From: a virus
DNA: 33,460 nt
Virus record (IMG/VR): IMGVR_UViG_3300011116_000205
Coordinates: 1 to 33,460 of that record
Direction: 5' to 3' (one strand)
Part shown: positions 1 to 5,910 of the stretch, one piece after another
Layout: every line of letters starts with the position of its first letter
Position numbering within the stretch: position 1 is the stretch's first letter
Translations under genes and position numbers: made by a program
Notes under the pieces: model-generated
Told to the model about the DNA's origin: nothing
The model's input: the letters and a program-made list of their open reading frames with translations, nothing else
Database searches by the model: none

Positions 1-489
1 GGTACTCTGGCGGCTACGGGTGCTGTGTCAGGAACTACAGGTACGTTTACTGGTGCAGTTACAACGCCATTAAGCTACGTTCGAGTAAACACTGCGAATG
101 GCTACGGCTCAACTAACACTAAGATTAGACGCTTCACAACCACAGTAAATAGCGCAGGGGTTGATATTACCTACGCAGACAGTGCGACACTAGGTGGGAC
201 ATTCACGATTAATACGGCTGGTGTTTATAGTGTAAGTTATTCAGATCAGTTTACCGTTGCTACCGACAGTGGTATATCTATTGACTCTACGCAATTAACA
301 ACCGGTATAGGTGGTATTACTGTGGCTAACATTCTCTCGATTGGCACGTCTACTGGCTCAACCTACGGAGTGGTAGCTTCTGCAACATTTTATTCTGCGG
401 CTGCTTCTGTTATACGCGCCCACACTGGCGGTAACGCAACTGGAACACAGGTAAATGTATGCAATTTCACAATAGCGAGGGTTCAATAA
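1..489 (+). CDS. Tail-fibre-like protein, C-terminal part (gene continues from 33199 across the circle junction)
   Basis: This is the 3' portion of a gene whose ATG lies at 33199. Because bases 1-127 duplicate 33334-33460, the frame runs 33199-33333 and then 1-489, giving about 207 residues. The N-terminal part is Thr/Ala/Gly/Val-rich low complexity typical of phage fibre shafts. The C-terminal part (FTINTAGVYSVSYSDQF onward) looks like a compact beta domain resembling C1q-type trimeric tips, which is an inference from pattern only. It is the last member of a fibre series beginning at 31894. Its stop overlaps the next ATG in a TAATG junction, so translation is probably coupled. A structural fibre role is likely; the receptor is unknown. 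Confidence 0.75.
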   Translation, partial: GTLAATGAVSGTTGTFTGAVTTPLSYVRVNTANGYGSTNTKIRRFTTTVNSAGVDITYADSATLGGTFTINTAGVYSVSYSDQFTVATDSGISIDSTQLTTGIGGITVANILSIGTSTGSTYGVVASATFYSAAASVIRAHTGGNATGTQVNVCNFTIARVQ

Positions 490-746
490 TGATTGCCTTC
501 AAAGATAAAGCCGATGGCTACTACCAGTTCGATTGGGACGGCGTAAGTGAGCTACCTGAGTGGACTAAAGACATGACTCAGACTGATATTGTAGAGCCAA
601 AGGTAGTACCGCCAACCTACTCTGAACTCCGCGCTGCTGCCTATCCATCATTTGCAGACCAGTTCGACACCATCTTTCACGGTGGGCTTGATGCGTGGAA
701 AGCTGAGATACAGGCTGTGAAAACTAAGCATCCAAAGGGAGAGTAG
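489..746 (+). CDS. Small tail-associated protein of unknown function
   Basis: An 85-residue protein starting at the ATG that shares its A with the preceding TAA, with AGGG about 8 nt upstream. An in-frame ATG at 459 would overlap the fibre gene by 31 nt and lacks a better ribosome site. The second half (PPTYSELRAAAYPSFADQFD, then GGLDAWKAEIQAVKTKHPKG) resembles a small domain I recall in many phage tail regions, often beside fibres, with a conserved YPS-ADQ-D core and a Trp-Lys-Ile helix. A role in fibre assembly or as a fibre accessory is inferred from position only. The C-terminal KGE is encoded by the Shine-Dalgarno-like AAAGGGAGAG that serves the next gene. Confidence 0.7.
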   Translation: MIAFKDKADGYYQFDWDGVSELPEWTKDMTQTDIVEPKVVPPTYSELRAAAYPSFADQFDTIFHGGLDAWKAEIQAVKTKHPKGE

Positions 747-747
747 G

Positions 748-1476
748 TTGAATAGTTCTGTATATTGGATACACCGCCCTGAGCATACAGATATGTTCAG
801 TCAAGGCTATATAGGTGTGTCTAACAATACAAAGCTCAGGTGGCATAACCATCATGTAAGAACTGGCAATGTACATCTACAACGCGCCATTAAGAAATAC
901 GGCTGGGATAGTCTTGTAAAAGAGGTTATTGTAATTGCGGATCAGTTATATTGTTTAGCAGTTGAGTTTAAGCTAAGGTCTGCTGATAAGATAGGCTGGA
1001 ATATAGTAGCAGGTGGCGGGATGCCTCCTAGCTCACTGGGCAAAAAGTTTATCTGTTCAGAAGAAACTAAAGTTAAGTTAAGAATTGCCAATACAGGTAA
1101 AAAGCACACTCCAGAAATGCAAGTTAGGCTAAATCTTAATCTAACAGAAGGCGGCAAGGCTACAAGATTTGTTAAGGGGCAAGTACCTTATAATAAAGGA
1201 GTGCCAATATTGCCTCATGTTATGGCAGCAGTAATGAAGGCAAATGTTGGAAGAATTCAGCCTCAAGAAGAAATAGATAAAAGAGCTAAAAGCCTGCTGG
1301 GGCATATTGTTACACAAGAAACTAGGGATAAAATAAGCATTGGAAATACAGGGCGCAAAGCACCTATGGCTGGTAAGCATTTTCCAAAGGTTATATGCCC
1401 ACACTGCAATACAGAGGGCGGACTTACTGGTATGAAGTCTTGGCATTTTGATAATTGTAGAAACAAAGGAGAATAA
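748..1476 (+). CDS. Free-standing GIY-YIG homing endonuclease with NUMOD3-like repeats
   Basis: A 242-residue protein read from a TTG start one base after the preceding TAG, with GGGAGAG upstream. The N-terminus carries a GIY-YIG nuclease fold: VYWI at residues 5-8, GYIG at 20-23, then Arg31-Trp32 with His33, candidate catalytic Glu73 in VEFKLRS, and GWNIVAGGG at 83-91. Downstream are two NUMOD3-like DNA-binding repeats (SEETKVKLRIANTGKKHTPE and TQETRDKISIGNTGRKAP). The C-terminus holds a probable zinc finger, CPHC followed by H-F-D-N-C. This architecture is typical of phage homing endonucleases. It sits between tail-fibre modules and not inside an intron. It may be a selfish insertion and a possible mobilising enzyme for the capsid-gene intron; that link is speculative. 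Confidence 0.9.
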   Translation: MNSSVYWIHRPEHTDMFSQGYIGVSNNTKLRWHNHHVRTGNVHLQRAIKKYGWDSLVKEVIVIADQLYCLAVEFKLRSADKIGWNIVAGGGMPPSSLGKKFICSEETKVKLRIANTGKKHTPEMQVRLNLNLTEGGKATRFVKGQVPYNKGVPILPHVMAAVMKANVGRIQPQEEIDKRAKSLLGHIVTQETRDKISIGNTGRKAPMAGKHFPKVICPHCNTEGGLTGMKSWHFDNCRNKGE

Positions 1477-1477
1477 T

Positions 1478-2149
1478 ATGGCGAGTATTTCTGTCGCAGG
1501 AGATTTGAGCGGTTCCATCACTATCAGTGCGCCATCGGTCGCAGGATCAACTGTATTAACACTTCCAGTAATAGCCACAGACACACTAGCGGGAATAGCT
1601 GCTACTCAGACTCTAACCAACAAGACTCTGACAAGCCCTGTACTAACTACACCAGCACTTGGTACACCTGCAAGTGGAGTGCTGACTAACTGTACTGGAG
1701 TGCCAGCAGCAGCATTGCCAGCGGGTAGTGTGTTGCAGGTGGTGCAGGGGGTTTACTCAGCATCAGTTAGCAATTCAACCACAACATTTGCAGATACTGG
1801 AGTAACTGCAACGATTACACCTAGCAGTGCATCAAACAAAATACTGATTCTTATATCAATGACGGGGCTTGAGAAAAGTGGAGGAAACACATTGAACGCT
1901 ATTAATCTGCAAGTGCTGAGAGGGGTAACTGTTGTCAGATATTACGCGGTAAATGTGGGTTATTCTGGGTCACTATTAAATACAGTTAGCACGAGTGCAT
2001 TTAATTATCTAGACTCTCCTTCTTCAACGGCTGCTTTAGTATATAAAGTTCAGTTCAAAAATCAAAACGCATCAGCTTCTGTTACTTGCCAATCAAACGC
2101 GGCAATAGGAGACACTTCAACCATTACCCTAATGGAGATACAGGGATGA
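1478..2149 (+). CDS. Tail-fibre-like structural protein
   Basis: A 223-residue protein starting at the ATG preceded by AAAGGAGAATAAT. An upstream in-frame ATG at 1448 lies inside the endonuclease gene and is less likely. Residues 1-85 are Thr/Ala/Leu/Gly repeats with the fibre signature TQTLTNKTLTSPVLTTPALG followed by TPASGVLTNCTG, also found in the fibre gene at 31894-33189. The rest (SSASNKILILISMTG and following) looks like a beta-rich terminal domain of the kind found at phage fibre tips. It is one of several parallel fibre modules in this region, which could be assembled together or be alternative receptor-binding proteins. The stop overlaps the next start (ATGA). Confidence 0.75.
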   Translation: MASISVAGDLSGSITISAPSVAGSTVLTLPVIATDTLAGIAATQTLTNKTLTSPVLTTPALGTPASGVLTNCTGVPAAALPAGSVLQVVQGVYSASVSNSTTTFADTGVTATITPSSASNKILILISMTGLEKSGGNTLNAINLQVLRGVTVVRYYAVNVGYSGSLLNTVSTSAFNYLDSPSSTAALVYKVQFKNQNASASVTCQSNAAIGDTSTITLMEIQG

Positions 2150-2487
2150 ACAACTTTCTTAACGCTCTATACAAACTCTATCCTCAGACTGTTCGCACTG
2201 TTGGCGATGATGCCTTTGATGTTGATGGCAATCCAGTTATCTATGATGCAGCAGCAGTACAACTCGAATCTGAGAAGATGACTAATGCACAGACCGCTGT
2301 TGGCATCCTAAACAGCACAGACTGGACAACCATCGCTGACGTTGCTAGTCCTACAAACAATCCATATCTTGGCAACCAAAGTGAATTCATAGCCTACCGT
2401 AACGTCATCAGGTCTATTGCTGTATATCCACCTGCTGGTGAGATAGTCTGGGCTACACCGCCAACAGAAGTGTGGAAAGGAGAATAA
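2146..2487 (+). CDS. Small tail-associated protein (fibre accessory or assembly type)
   Basis: A 113-residue protein coupled to the upstream fibre gene by an ATGA overlap at 2146-2149, with CAGGG just upstream. An in-frame ATG at 2086 would overlap the fibre gene by 64 nt and is not favoured. The motif ILNSTDWTTIADVASPTNNP with EFIAYRNVIRSIAV is a recurring Trp-Asp-Pro-Tyr-Arg pattern I know from small proteins encoded next to phage tail fibres. Function is not established; assembly chaperone or tip accessory is an inference from position. Its last codons (WKGE) double as the Shine-Dalgarno AAAGGAGAATAATATG of the next gene, the same junction as at 1465-1480. Confidence 0.7.
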   Translation: MNNFLNALYKLYPQTVRTVGDDAFDVDGNPVIYDAAAVQLESEKMTNAQTAVGILNSTDWTTIADVASPTNNPYLGNQSEFIAYRNVIRSIAVYPPAGEIVWATPPTEVWKGE

Positions 2488-2488
2488 T

Positions 2489-3061
2489 ATGTCGATGATT
2501 CTGGATGGCTCCGCTGGTTTAACAACTCCGGGCGTAGTAAATACTGCCGGTGAGACTATAGCAACAACACTGAGCGTCACTGGAGTAACAACGCTGACTG
2601 GTGGTTTAAACGCTGCTCTGCCAGTATTGAGTGGAGGCACTGGAGTAACTACTAAGACGGGTACTGGTGCTGTAGTTCTTGGTACTAGCCCTACTCTAAC
2701 CACACCTACATTTGACTCTGCTTCACTTGTCACAATCTCTGGCACAGCACCACTCTATATGTGTCGTGCTTGGGTAAACTTCAATGGTACGGGTACTGTT
2801 GCTATTCGTGCTAGTGGGAATGTGAGTAGTATTACGGATAATGGTACGGGTGATTACACGGTCAACTTTACGACTGCGATGCCTGATGCGAATTATACTA
2901 TTGCAGGGGTTGCATCGGGTGACTTGGCAGGTAGCTATGGATCGGTTACTGCTCCGTACATTACTGCTCCGTCAACCAGCGCGATAAGAGTAAATACTCG
3001 CATTACACTTTCACTTACCTCGGGTGACGATCTATATGCTTTTGTACAGATATTCAGATAA
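2489..3061 (+). CDS. Tail-fibre-like structural protein
   Basis: A 190-residue protein starting one base after the preceding TAA, with AGGAG 8 nt upstream. Residues 1-85 are the low-complexity shaft (LPVLSGGTGVTTKTGTGAVV, then LGTSPTLTTPTF) seen in many phage fibres and shared in part with the 31894 gene. Residues from about 88 (MCRAWVNFNGTGTVAIRASG) to the end form a distinct beta-rich domain similar to fibre-tip domains common in siphovirus and podovirus fibres, with the recurring DNGTGDYTVNFTTAMPDANY pattern. It probably contributes to host recognition. The receptor is unknown. Confidence 0.78.
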   Translation: MSMILDGSAGLTTPGVVNTAGETIATTLSVTGVTTLTGGLNAALPVLSGGTGVTTKTGTGAVVLGTSPTLTTPTFDSASLVTISGTAPLYMCRAWVNFNGTGTVAIRASGNVSSITDNGTGDYTVNFTTAMPDANYTIAGVASGDLAGSYGSVTAPYITAPSTSAIRVNTRITLSLTSGDDLYAFVQIFR

Positions 3062-3071
3062 GGACATCAAA

Positions 3072-3263
3072 ATGAAAAGAATAATATACCCAACACCTGA
3101 TGGCGGCGTAGCAGTTCTAGTCCCATCACCAGAATACCTACAAGACCACACTATTGAAGAACTTGCTGCCAAAGATGTTCCAGAGGGCGCAGTCTACGAA
3201 ATAGTAGACACAGACACAGTTCCATCAGACCGCACATTCAGAGGGGCATGGACATGGGCATAA
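3072..3263 (+). CDS. Small tail-region protein of unknown function
   Basis: A 63-residue protein. The chosen ATG at 3072 has AAGGAC about 8 nt upstream (3060-3065); an in-frame ATG at 3024 overlaps the fibre gene and lacks a site. The sequence MKRIIYPTPDGGVAVLVPSP with TIEELAAKDVPEGAVYEIVD then DRTFRGAWTW matches a small protein pattern recurrent beside phage fibre genes, where the C-terminal R-F-R-x-A-W is usual. The biochemical role is unknown. It overlaps the next gene by 10 nt, consistent with coupled translation in the fibre-accessory cluster. Confidence 0.72.
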   Translation: MKRIIYPTPDGGVAVLVPSPEYLQDHTIEELAAKDVPEGAVYEIVDTDTVPSDRTFRGAWTWA

Positions 3264-3478
3264 CAATAGACTTCACCAAAGCGCAAGGGATTACAAAAGA
3301 ACGTCTACGCCAAGAACGCGCCCCACTGCTAACAGCCTTAGACGTACAGTATCAACGCGCTCAAGAGGATGGCAGAGATACCACCATTATCATCAGTGAG
3401 AAACAAAGACTGCGTGATGTTACTAAGTTAGCAGATACGGCTACAACGCTGGATGAACTCAAGGCGTTATCAGCATGA
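3254..3478 (+). CDS. Small helical tail-region protein of unknown function
   Basis: A 74-residue protein (MGITIDFTKAQGITKERLRQ onward). The ATG at 3254 is preferred over 3248 because GAGGGG at 3241-3246 is then 7 nt away instead of 1 nt. The sequence is mostly helical with charged and Leu residues (ERLRQERAPLLTALDVQYQR, LDELKALS). It resembles small proteins often encoded next to the TFRGAW-type protein in phage fibre clusters, so I infer a linked role. It ends in an ATGA overlap with the first small membrane gene of the lysis cassette. Confidence 0.7.
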   Translation: MGITIDFTKAQGITKERLRQERAPLLTALDVQYQRAQEDGRDTTIIISEKQRLRDVTKLADTATTLDELKALSA

Positions 3479-3636
3479 CCATTAAAGCGAAAGCTAAAAA
3501 AGTGGTGAGCAAAGTGGACGAGGTTATTGTAAAGACCGATTCGGCAACAGACCGATTACTCGATCTGGTCAAGGGTTCAAAGCGCAGTATAATAATTATT
3601 ATCTTAATTGTTGGTCTAATTATTTGGATGGTATAA
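3475..3636 (+). CDS. Small C-tail-anchored membrane protein, possible lysis accessory
   Basis: A 53-residue ORF coupled by ATGA to the preceding gene; the next ATG follows its TAA directly. The first 37 residues are basic and soluble (MTIKAKAKKVVSKVDEVIVK). The last 16 are strongly hydrophobic (SIIIIILIVGLIIWMV), giving a single C-terminal membrane anchor. It opens the lysis cassette, so holin, antiholin or regulator roles are possible. With one transmembrane segment and no recognised family, I leave the function open. The tight junctions on both sides support it as a real gene despite its size. Confidence 0.65.
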   Translation: MTIKAKAKKVVSKVDEVIVKTDSATDRLLDLVKGSKRSIIIIILIVGLIIWMV

Positions 3637-3891
3637 ATGGACGGTCAGATGATAATCAATCTGTTGGTGGGTAGCGGTCTGGGTGTACTAGGCTGGTTCG
3701 CTCGACAACTCTGGGATGCAGTTGAGAGATTACAGCATGACGTTAAGGGTATCGAGATTTGCCTACCATCGAACTATGTCCGAAAACAGGATATGTCCGA
3801 TTTGAAGCATGATATAGAAGCAAGGTTTGACAAGATTGATATGACGCTAGAGAAACTCTTTGAAAAGCTCGACACCAAAGCAGATAAGTGA
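3637..3891 (+). CDS. Membrane-anchored coiled-coil protein of the lysis cassette
   Basis: An 84-residue protein whose ATG abuts the preceding stop. Residues about 5-22 (MIINLLVGSGLGVLGWFARQ) form one transmembrane helix. The remainder is a charged amphipathic coil (AVERLQHDVKGIEICLPSNY, then DIEARFDKIDMTLEKLFEKL) ending DTKADK. Proteins with this layout are common beside phage holins. Whether it acts as a holin, antiholin or virion-associated factor cannot be told. Its stop overlaps a GTG start for the next gene (GTGA), supporting co-translation. Confidence 0.72.
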   Translation: MDGQMIINLLVGSGLGVLGWFARQLWDAVERLQHDVKGIEICLPSNYVRKQDMSDLKHDIEARFDKIDMTLEKLFEKLDTKADK

Positions 3892-4070
3892 AACGAAAGC
3901 GTGACTCTAAGACTCTGTGGCTGAACGGCTTATTGGTCTTAATACTAGGATTAATTGAACTAGCAGCTACTACCTTTCCTGTACCGCCGATTGTCTACTC
4001 AACTATGATATTCATATCTGGTGCTGGCAACATGATTCTCAGGTTTTACACCTCAGAGGCCATTAAATGA
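3888..4070 (+). CDS. Putative holin, two transmembrane segments
   Basis: A 60-residue protein beginning at GTG that overlaps the upstream TGA. After a basic start (MKRKRDSKTLWLNG) come two hydrophobic stretches, LLVLILGLIELAATTF and VYSTMIFISGAGNMIL, separated by a short Pro-containing turn, then RFYTSEAIK. SKTLWLN at the start and LRFYT-x-x-AI at the end match a small phage holin-like protein pattern I recognise. In the inner membrane it would form the lesions that release or trigger the endolysin. It lies directly before the peptidase gene with an ATGA overlap. Holin identity is inferred from topology and context. Confidence 0.75.
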   Translation: MKRKRDSKTLWLNGLLVLILGLIELAATTFPVPPIVYSTMIFISGAGNMILRFYTSEAIK

Positions 4071-4477
4071 TTACGCTACAAGACTACTTTAGCGACAAGC
4101 CGCACCCTAATGAATACAATCTCAACGCTTTAACTTTACTATACAGGGCGAATAACTTACTAGCTGCGTATACGACTGACACTGGCAAGATGCCGGAGAT
4201 CAATCCAATTACAGGTAGTCAAGTCTCAGGCAGTAAAGGTGGTGATGGCGGTTTTAGACTTCCTACAAGTACCACAGGCTCGTCACGGTCTGCACATAAG
4301 CTAGGAATGGCTATAGACCTGTACGATCACGGTGAGCATCTCGATAAATGGCTGGATGCAAAGCCTGACGCACTAATTAAGTATGATTTGTACAGAGAAG
4401 AGCCAGCATCAACTGTAAACTGGTGTCATCTTTCTACCCGTAAGCCATTGTCTGGTAAAAGAACCTTCAAACCATGA
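4067..4477 (+). CDS. M15-type peptidase endolysin
   Basis: A 136-residue protein with the zinc peptidase signature of the M15 family (D-Ala-D-Ala carboxypeptidase and L-Ala-D-Glu endopeptidase type). It shows SSRSAHKLGMAIDLYD with His77 and Asp84 as metal ligands and a C-terminal NWCHLSTRKP with His121 as third ligand. The length fits a single-domain endolysin, and no signal peptide is evident, so export would depend on the holin. It is placed between the putative holin and the spanins, each with ATGA overlaps, forming a compact lysis operon. The exact peptidoglycan bond cannot be read from sequence. A second, unrelated hydrolase lies on the other strand at 5261-5626. Confidence 0.87.
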   Translation: MITLQDYFSDKPHPNEYNLNALTLLYRANNLLAAYTTDTGKMPEINPITGSQVSGSKGGDGGFRLPTSTTGSSRSAHKLGMAIDLYDHGEHLDKWLDAKPDALIKYDLYREEPASTVNWCHLSTRKPLSGKRTFKP

Positions 4478-4965
4478 TATGGGCTGGATTACAGGCACTA
4501 TCTCTAAGTAGTAAAATTGCTATCTGTACAACGCTCTGTGCTGCATTGTTTTCTACTGGTCTATACGTTGGTCACAAATGGGGAGTATCGTCTTGCTATG
4601 AGGCTACAATCGAGGCGCAGAGGCATACCATTGAGACAGGCATCAAACAGGCTGTGGTTTCAGATCAAACGGTCACAGAATATGTGGACAGAGTACAGAT
4701 TGTGCAAGGAAAGAGCAGAGAGATAATTAAAGAGGTAAAAGTTTATGTACAAGATACTTGCACTCTGTCTGGTGGTTTCAGGCTGCTCCACGACAGCGCC
4801 ATCTACAATGAACTTCCCGACCCCGCCAGAATTGCTGATGCGGAAGCCATTGGCGTTGAAGCCGTTGCCCAAACTATTCTTGAAAACTACAAAGCCTGTA
4901 ACGTCAATGCAGAAACTCTCTCCAGTCTACAAGGCTGGGTCAGAGAGCAGTCAGCCATTAGATGA
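4474..4965 (+). CDS. Rz: i-spanin (Rz-like inner-membrane spanin subunit)
   Basis: A 163-residue protein with an N-terminal membrane anchor at about residues 14-35 (SKIAICTTLCAALFSTGLYV), followed by a long helical periplasmic region (HTIETGIKQAVVSDQTVTEY, then QGKSREIIKEVKVYV). This is the usual i-spanin topology. The o-spanin gene is embedded within its 3' half in another frame, the classic Rz/Rz1 arrangement. Together they would span the periplasm and fuse inner and outer membranes in the last step of lysis. The ATG overlaps the peptidase stop. The pair indicates a Gram-negative host. Confidence 0.83.
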   Translation: MIWAGLQALSLSSKIAICTTLCAALFSTGLYVGHKWGVSSCYEATIEAQRHTIETGIKQAVVSDQTVTEYVDRVQIVQGKSREIIKEVKVYVQDTCTLSGGFRLLHDSAIYNELPDPARIADAEAIGVEAVAQTILENYKACNVNAETLSSLQGWVREQSAIR

Positions 4966-4969
4966 GTAA
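4745..4969 (+). CDS. Rz1: o-spanin (Rz1-like outer-membrane lipoprotein)
   Basis: A 74-residue protein read in the +1 frame relative to the i-spanin gene and lying almost wholly inside it. It begins with a lipoprotein signal (MYKILALCLVVSGC) with lipobox VSGC, so signal peptidase II should cleave before Cys14 and leave a lipidated mature protein of about 61 residues. The mature part is Pro-rich (NFPTPPELLMRKPLALKPLP), which is characteristic of Rz1 proteins. It would pair with the i-spanin across the periplasm. It runs 4 nt past the i-spanin stop and is the last rightward gene before the convergent repeat region. Confidence 0.85.
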   Translation: MYKILALCLVVSGCSTTAPSTMNFPTPPELLMRKPLALKPLPKLFLKTTKPVTSMQKLSPVYKAGSESSQPLDE

Positions 4970-5035
4970 GTTAACAATACAGGGCGGTTAGGTTAACAAT
5001 ATAGGACAATTAGGTTAACAATACAGGGCAATTAG
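4970..5035 (+). repeat. Three tandem 22-bp repeats in the convergent gap
   Basis: Units at 4970-4991, 4992-5013 and 5014-5035 each begin GTTAACAATA and end in TTAG, with differences only in the middle (CAGGGCGG, TAGGACAA, CAGGGCAA). Each unit opens with the palindrome GTTAAC. They lie immediately after the o-spanin stop, where rightward lysis genes meet the leftward operon. Possible roles are iteron-type origin, protein-binding array or transcription boundary. Nothing in the sequence decides between them. Confidence 0.9.
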
Positions 5036-5059
5036 TTATACCTGTTTTAGTATATAACT
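5034..5059. terminator. AT-rich inverted repeat, possible bidirectional transcription stop
   Basis: AGTTATA (5034-5040) and TATAACT (5053-5059) are perfect 7-bp complements separated by 12 nt containing GTTTTAG. The element lies between two convergent operons, directly after the 22-bp repeats. The stem has only one G-C pair and no clean T-run follows, so it is weak for an intrinsic terminator. The call rests mainly on location. Confidence 0.3.
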
Positions 5060-5067
5060 TGATATAA

Positions 5068-5238
5068 CTACTGTTTGTACTGACCGCTAGAATCAAACTT
5101 CTTTTTACCAGCAGCACAGGCAGGGCAAATCCTTCTAGTTACTTTACCTAATTTATTGTAGATAGGCTTCCATGCGCTCAAGTCTTTATCTATGACATAG
5201 ACGGGCTTCTGACACTGCATACAAAACTTTGTGGTCAT
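5068..5238 (-). CDS. Small zinc-ribbon-like protein
   Basis: A 56-residue ORF: FCMQCQKPVYVIDKDL, then KVTRRICPACAAGKKKFD. The C-x2-C pairs at residues 6-9 and 38-41 would bind one zinc ion as a treble-clef or ribbon fold, and the rest is basic. It is the last gene of the leftward operon, 22 nt after the SleB-like gene. No good Shine-Dalgarno is seen close to the ATG (GTGAGG is about 20 nt upstream), which lowers confidence. Nucleic-acid or protein contact is possible, but no family was recognised. Confidence 0.6.
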   Translation of the reverse strand: MTTKFCMQCQKPVYVIDKDLSAWKPIYNKLGKVTRRICPACAAGKKKFDSSGQYKQ

Positions 5239-5260
5239 GCAGGTGTAGACATATTAAACC

Positions 5261-5626
5261 TCACAAGTAGAAGTGGTGATTCCCACAGGTCTTATAGAAC
5301 GGTCTACCCCACTTAGGGTTAACTGTTATAGCGTGGAAATGCGTTGCTAAAAATGTACCGTCTGAGTATAGCGCAGTTCTAGCAGACTCTTCTGCTTTTA
5401 ACCATGCTGCCGATTCTTTGTTAGGTCTATGTTCTGGCTTCAATACACCGTTGTTTAGCTTCTCAGGAACCCAAGAAAACTGGTATGGAGCTAAAATAAC
5501 TTTCTTAATATCTCCGTCTGTCATCCTGTTTAATACGACCTGCGCTACCTTTATTTGACAATGCTCAGGCTCTCCACGAGCCTCGAACCATACTGTCATC
5601 GTTAACCACATTAGCATTTCTGTCAT
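5261..5626 (-). CDS. SleB/CwlJ-type cell-wall hydrolase
   Basis: A 121-residue single-domain protein with the Hydrolase_2 (SleB/CwlJ) pattern. It shows TVWFEARGEPEHCQIKVAQV with the family's conserved Glu15 in EARGE, VVLNRM, YQFSWVPEKLN and the later THFHAITVNPKW. Enzymes of this family cleave peptidoglycan glycan strands and are known from spores and phages. Here it lies on the leftward strand, separate from the rightward lysis cassette. It could therefore be an extra lysin expressed with replication genes. The start is supported by GAGG 4 nt before ATG, which overlaps the upstream TGA. Confidence 0.82.
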   Translation of the reverse strand: MTEMLMWLTMTVWFEARGEPEHCQIKVAQVVLNRMTDGDIKKVILAPYQFSWVPEKLNNGVLKPEHRPNKESAAWLKAEESARTALYSDGTFLATHFHAITVNPKWGRPFYKTCGNHHFYL

Positions 5627-5805
5627 TTTACCTCCGGCTTAGGCCAACCCTTTTTGCAAGCTATCATTGCATCAGCTATTCTGTAAGCAGAATTTGCAGT
5701 CAAAGTGCAGTCTGTACTGGTAATAACAGCCCTTCCTATCCCACTTACAATCCCGACCATTGCCATTGCTGCTAATTCATCTCTGTTATCACTGTTGTTT
5801 TTCAT
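5623..5805 (-). CDS. Small hypothetical protein
   Basis: A 60-residue protein starting at the ATG that overlaps the stop of the upstream 34-residue membrane ORF. A longer in-frame reading from 5883 would run through that ORF and is rejected. Residues are largely Ala/Met/Ile-rich (DELAAMAMVGIVSGIGRAVI), then ITSTDCTLTANSAYRIADAM and a basic tail. The ADAMIACKK pattern resembles short phage proteins whose function I do not know. ATGA coupling on both sides supports translation. No membrane segment is convincing. Confidence 0.62.
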   Translation of the reverse strand: MKNNSDNRDELAAMAMVGIVSGIGRAVITSTDCTLTANSAYRIADAMIACKKGWPKPEVK

Positions 5806-5906
5806 AATATTAGTCCTATGAGATAACCAATTATGACTAGAATCACCACTATTGGAGTAACGGCTATGCCGATCATCAGCCACTCGTGGTAGCTAAAACG
5901 CCTCAT
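5802..5906 (-). CDS. 34-residue single-pass membrane peptide
   Basis: A short ORF: MRRFSYHEWLMIGIAVTP, then IVVILVIIGYLIGLIL and stop. The basic start followed by an almost unbroken hydrophobic stretch predicts one inner-membrane helix with its N-terminus inside. Its TGA overlaps the next ATG (ATGA), and it begins 4 nt after the winged-helix gene stop, so it is probably made by translational coupling. Function is unknown; a small lysis regulator or host-membrane modifier is possible. Confidence 0.5.
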   Translation of the reverse strand: MRRFSYHEWLMIGIAVTPIVVILVIIGYLIGLIL

Positions 5907-5910
5907 AAAT

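Noticed and set aside
1-127. Physical direct terminal repeats as in T7-like phages
   Set aside because: The duplicate is exactly 127 bp, lies within a fibre gene, and is most simply an assembly overlap of a circular sequence.
1478-3061. Diversity-generating retroelement acting on fibre genes
   Set aside because: I found no reverse transcriptase ORF and no template/variable repeat pair with adenine-specific differences.
4970-5035. CRISPR-like array
   Set aside because: The 22-bp units are directly adjacent with no spacers and there are only three.
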